Shown: in pieces, positions 60,550 to 64,000 of the stretch
Layout: each line of letters starts with the position of its first letter
Numbering within the stretch: the stretch's first letter is position 1
NCBI GenBank assembly: GCA_031841125.1
Contig: CM063114.1
Coordinates: 26,977,266-27,041,265, forward strand
DNA length: 64,000 nt
Direction: 5' to 3'
From: Acanthococcus lagerstroemiae
Lineage: Eukaryota; Arthropoda; Insecta; Hemiptera; Eriococcidae
Made by a program: the position numbers and the translations under genes
The notes under the pieces: model-generated
Databases searched by the model: none
What the model saw: the letters and a program-made list of their open reading frames with translations, nothing else
What the model was told of the DNA's origin: nothing

Positions 60550-60556
60550 TTATTAT
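60471..60556 (+). repeat. Short retroelement-like 3' tail, family D copy 2, with TAA microsatellite
   Basis: Same text as 33789-33840, then a long TAA run (60515-60549) that turns into its own complement (TTATTATTATTA), forming a palindrome. It lies about 190 bases past the Diedel stop codon. Confidence 0.55.
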
Positions 60557-60747
60557 TATTATTAAAAACCAAAAAAAAACCGCACTATATCATTATAAAG
60601 AAACAAAAATAGGACAGAAAGAGGTTCAAAACTGTAATACAGTTTTACTGGGGGTGAAGCCACGAAACAACCTGAGAATATAATGCTTGAAAGATGCACG
60701 AACATTCACAAGCAAGTATTATCTTTCATTTACATGATGTGATGTAT

Positions 60748-61152
60748 TCAGACTAACATTGCAACATCTTTAATTCTGTGACCATATCGTCTTTTGAATT
60801 CCAGTTCTGGGTCGCCGAGTAAACATCCTCCGTCACAGCCGCATATATAGAAGAATTTGCAAGAACCATTACCGCATTGATCTGATAGGGGTCTACTACC
60901 ATCATTGCATATTGTTATTTCGCATTCGCGATGCTGCAACTTGTTGAGATTGTATCTTGACGGATCAGGAACAAATATACGTCCACCAAAATCCGAACAT
61001 TTAAGATTCTCACTCGAATTTGTTATATTAATATTAAACATCAACTCGAAAGGTGGGCAACACTCCCATAAAGAACTCAAAAAGTAACTTCGCGAAAAAT
61101 TAAGCGAGTTTAAGAACAAAATACCCAACATCACATAATTTACGTTATTCAT
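60748..61152 (-). CDS. Diedel-family secreted cysteine-rich protein
   Basis: Intronless 134-codon frame. The start is the ATG at 61152, the first in-frame ATG, with A at -3; codons further upstream lack ATG. Residues 7-27 are hydrophobic (MLGILFLNSL), a likely signal peptide. The mature part has ten cysteines (residues 31, 32, 52, 77, 82, 93, 98, 104, 106, 110), including the opening CC pair, the CEITICNDG block and the CGCDGGCLLGD block. These, and the closing segment with F-x-RRYG and IKDV, match the Diedel domain in order and spacing. Two N-glycosylation sequons lie at residues 42 and 45. Length is close to the Drosophila protein (about 115 residues). Diedel is a secreted cytokine-like suppressor of IMD signalling in flies, and homologues occur in several insect viruses. 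Here the flanks look like insect genomic repeat DNA and nothing viral is adjacent. Function in this species is inferred. Family assignment is strong. Confidence 0.88.
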   Translation of the reverse strand: MNNVNYVMLGILFLNSLNFSRSYFLSSLWECCPPFELMFNINITNSSENLKCSDFGGRIFVPDPSRYNLNKLQHRECEITICNDGSRPLSDQCGNGSCKFFYICGCDGGCLLGDPELEFKRRYGHRIKDVAMLV

Positions 61153-61245
61153 TGTTGTTTCAATTTTGATTAACAAAATCAAACATACAGTCTCTACTGC
61201 AGTTGACGTCTCAGTAACTTACTTCGGCTGGTAATAATTTCGCCC

Positions 61246-61260
61246 AGCTTATAATATAAT
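61246..61260 (-). promoter_or_regulatory. Possible TATA element of the Diedel-like gene
   Basis: On the minus strand the sequence ATTATATTATAAGC lies about 100 bases before the ATG, at a plausible distance for a core promoter with a short leader. The surroundings are AT-rich, so chance occurrence is quite possible. Confidence 0.25.
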
Positions 61261-62177
61261 GAATATGAATTACAAAGAGAGAGGGGAGAGATATCAAACT
61301 GGGTATTTCCTAAGGAAGATAAGTAAAAAACAAAGACGAACGTGAACTTTGATAAAACCTACAAAAATTTGATTTTATTACACGGTTAAGTGTATTTATT
61401 GAATCAGAAAATACAAATTAATTCTATTTATAACAAAAAAATCATAACTTTTCCAATTTAGCCGACTGGTTACAAGAATTTGCCGAGGGCCATAATTCTT
61501 TCAAGATAACAAGGAGTGACGACTCCCATCATCATACTCTTGCATCGCTACAAGCTCTAATCATCGCACTCGATGAAAATCTATGATACTTAGCTCATCG
61601 GTCAACATTGGGGTTATTCCATATCAAATCACTCTATATTTGACCATTAGGTCCCCGCATATTTTTAAAATTTTGTGAATTAGTTACCCTTCCTACAAAA
61701 CCTTGAAACCCCCTTTTTTATTCACCTTTATTTGAATTTGTAATGGAGGGGCAACCGTTGAAGTTTTCATACTTGTAAAGAAATATCAACTTTAAAGTCT
61801 TTGATCTTGGAAACTAGCAAAGATAGAAAGTGCAATTTGCATTTAATCTGCTATTACGTCTACTTTCATTACCTATCATACATTACAGACTTCCTTATAA
61901 CTACCTCATCTCACCAGCGATTGAATTTTCGAAAAGTGAGGTTGCTTAGTTTTTAAAAAGCTGAATAATTTTACATGAAACAGCCCCCATATTCACGTGA
62001 ACATCTGTGGAAGTTTCCCCTGGTGTTTTCATACGCTCATCAATTTTTCAAATTTATACTGCTCGCGCATTCTACCATTCCCCATTTGTGTAGCGGGGAG
62101 GAGGGGCAATAGGATCATTTTGCTCTTCAGTTTCAACAAAAGGAATTTTAAGAATGAGAATTCGCTTGCACAAAACG
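61261..62177. other. Non-coding upstream of the Diedel-like gene
   Basis: AT-rich with no recognised exon or repeat. It may carry the gene's regulatory sequence. Confidence 0.35.
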
Positions 62178-62185
62178 GTACTTAC

Positions 62186-62587
62186 TAGGGACGTACCGAT
62201 AGGGGGTCAGGGAGGCAACTAACCCCCCCCCCCTCCCCGTAGGAATGTTTCACTCAGTAGTTGGGAAAATTTACCATTTCAGTCAGGCGAGTTGGGAAAA
62301 TCCAAAATTTAACGAGTTAAACGTTTTTTCCCTTATTTTTTTTTCTGCTTTAATGCCTAGGAATTGAGTAGAGAGGTTGGGAAAACCCAACAATTTAAGG
62401 GTTTTCTCTTCGTTTGCTTTGATACTTGGGAATTTTGAGTTGAGTCAGTTGGAAAAATCCAACAGGTCAAACGTTTTTTTTTTTTTTTTTACTTTGATAC
62501 TTGGGAATTCTGATGAGTCGAGTCAGTTGGGACTTTCACAATTTTTACCTCCCCCCTCCCCACAAAAAACTCTTCGGTACGTCCCTG
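62186..62587. mobile_element. Non-autonomous hAT element, family E copy 3
   Basis: Termini TAGGGACGTACCGA (62186-62199) and TCGGTACGTCCCTG (62574-62587). The duplication is GTACTTAC (62178-62185) / GTACCTAT (62588-62595), 6 of 8. The interior has about three reiterations of the family unit with T-runs. 402 bp, noncoding. Confidence 0.9.
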
Positions 62588-62595
62588 GTACCTAT

Positions 62596-64000
62596 ACATT
62601 TTATGACTGGACGATTACGCTGGACTTATGAAATATCTATAAAAACATCTGTTCTTGACTAATTTTTTATGTGGATTACGAGACGAGTCATTTATATTCC
62701 AATTGAACCCTTTATCGTTCTGAAAATGACCGTTCAAAAACCAAAAATGACGAAATAAAGCAACGTTGCTGAAAGAGGTTTCAACACTAATTCCAGATCT
62801 GATCAATTACCTATTATCGCAACTCTGATCAGAACTTAACTGGAACCATTTTCTCACCATGAGATGATTTTCAAACCTTATTTGTAAGTCATCGAGGTAT
62901 ATAAACCAATCCAAGTCAAGATTATCTACTGACATTTTAGACACCATAACTTTATAACAAACTGCTACTGTCGCAACCTAGACAGAGTTGAAATTTAAAA
63001 AAAAAAAAGGGGAAAAACTTCATCACAGCTATCTCCTTATTAAATTAATTTATTCTTAATCTTCACATTTCGTATTAGAACAGGCACGTGCCGAATGTCC
63101 AGGATTTTTGTTTCGTAACAATTCTAATCTTTGACATTTTCAGACCTTTAAGTTGATATGAATGGGTCTTACGTTATAGATACGTGTGTTCGTAAAAGCA
63201 ACATTGACGTGTGTAACTATATGAATTATTAAGGCGATGAACGAAAACCATCGAAGGTGGGAAATTACATAAAATGCACCAAAGTCAGTTGCGTAAATAA
63301 GAAGTGTGTTAATTCTGAGATCAGACATTCGTGAAATGATGTTGAGAAGTCGGGAAATCCTTGAACTCAACCGGAAACGTAGAATAATGAGTTATATATA
63401 AGCTTTTTAGCTAATTTTAGAAATTAATTATCAGTCTTGACGATGATACCGATCAAAATAAGATCGGGATTTTACCATGACAAAAGATATAACTCGAGTA
63501 GAAGTGAATTATTATCGATGAAATTTATATGTAAGTACAGGACTATTATTCAGAGATGTCCAGACCATTTAACTTTCTAACATAAATACCAGTTGATCAA
63601 ACTAGGTATTTAAATGGTATACTTGAATGCTATTTGATTGTACTTATCTATATTTACCATTTAGATAGGCAGATTTTCAATGGCCAAACCTACTTGAGAA
63701 CTATAACCTGCTTGAATATATAGGTTTCTCAAATAGTCCCCCCCCCCCAATTAATATCATTATAATTAGCAACATCATAACACTCACCCATGCTGATATA
63801 ATATTAGAAATAAAAAAGAACAAAATACACCATAAAACCACAGTTTTGTAGCCCCCTCCCCCGAATGAAATGAGTGATCACTACCATGGTCTTCCAAGAA
63901 CTTAAAGTGACGATACATTTTGGCGGGTGAAAAGGGAGCTATGATCCAGAAAAGGTAAATATATTTTGAGTCTCTTTTCTCGAATGTTATACTACATTGG
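62596..64000. other. Non-coding, no recognised gene
   Basis: AT-rich, a short poly-C run near 63738. Nothing recognised up to the end of the window. Confidence 0.45.

Noticed and set aside
27951..64000. Search for the mir-10 hairpin expected between Scr and Dfd
   Set aside because: No match to ACCCTGTAGATCCGAA or its complement was found by eye; near misses at 14963, 42652 and 47303 differ within the seed or just after it. It may lie beyond the window.

Overview
This is nuclear DNA from an arthropod, almost certainly an insect. The window is AT-rich, gene-poor and full of degraded retrotransposons and small DNA transposons. The only conserved developmental gene piece is a Sex combs reduced (Scr) homeobox exon at 27655-27950 (+). 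The form of its C-terminal tail and the presence of a Diedel-type gene would fit a hemipteran, but the species cannot be fixed from the sequence.

Layout. 1-27654 has no exon I can defend and is best read as Scr intron (the YPWM exon is not here). It holds a nested foldback element (1070-1775), non-LTR reverse transcriptase (RT) relics (6250-7275, 10490-11230, 11830-12042, 15036-17765), an interrupted ~160-bp satellite (19253-20830) and several dispersed repeats. 27951-32395 is gene-free; its last 900 bases look like a distal 3' UTR with Pumilio-type motifs and polyadenylation signals. 32625-50070 is a transposon-rich stretch. It includes an RTE-type retrotransposon (39080-44466) split by about 2.7 kb of nested elements, two complete non-autonomous hAT elements, and an I/Jockey RNase H relic (48400-49345). 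50800-52720 is cleaner sequence with a possible small spliced transcript. 53795-55300 is a complex direct and inverted repeat array. 57000-60700 is extremely AT-rich with long poly-A runs and a four-unit tandem repeat.

The second real gene is on the minus strand at 60748-61152. It encodes a small secreted 10-cysteine protein of the Diedel family, an immune-regulatory cytokine-like family of insects. It lies about 33 kb downstream of the Scr homeobox, in what should be the Scr-Dfd interval of the Hox complex if the cluster has the usual order.

Six elements have terminal inverted repeats flanked by 8-bp target duplications, the hAT signature. Three belong to one family with variable internal repeats (34250, 46185, 62186) and three are single (29816, 42723, 55951). 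No prokaryotic features, CRISPR arrays, rRNA or convincing tRNA genes were seen. I found no clearly new biological system. The best leads are the Diedel gene inside a Hox interval, the nested transposon stack, and the unexplained repeat families.
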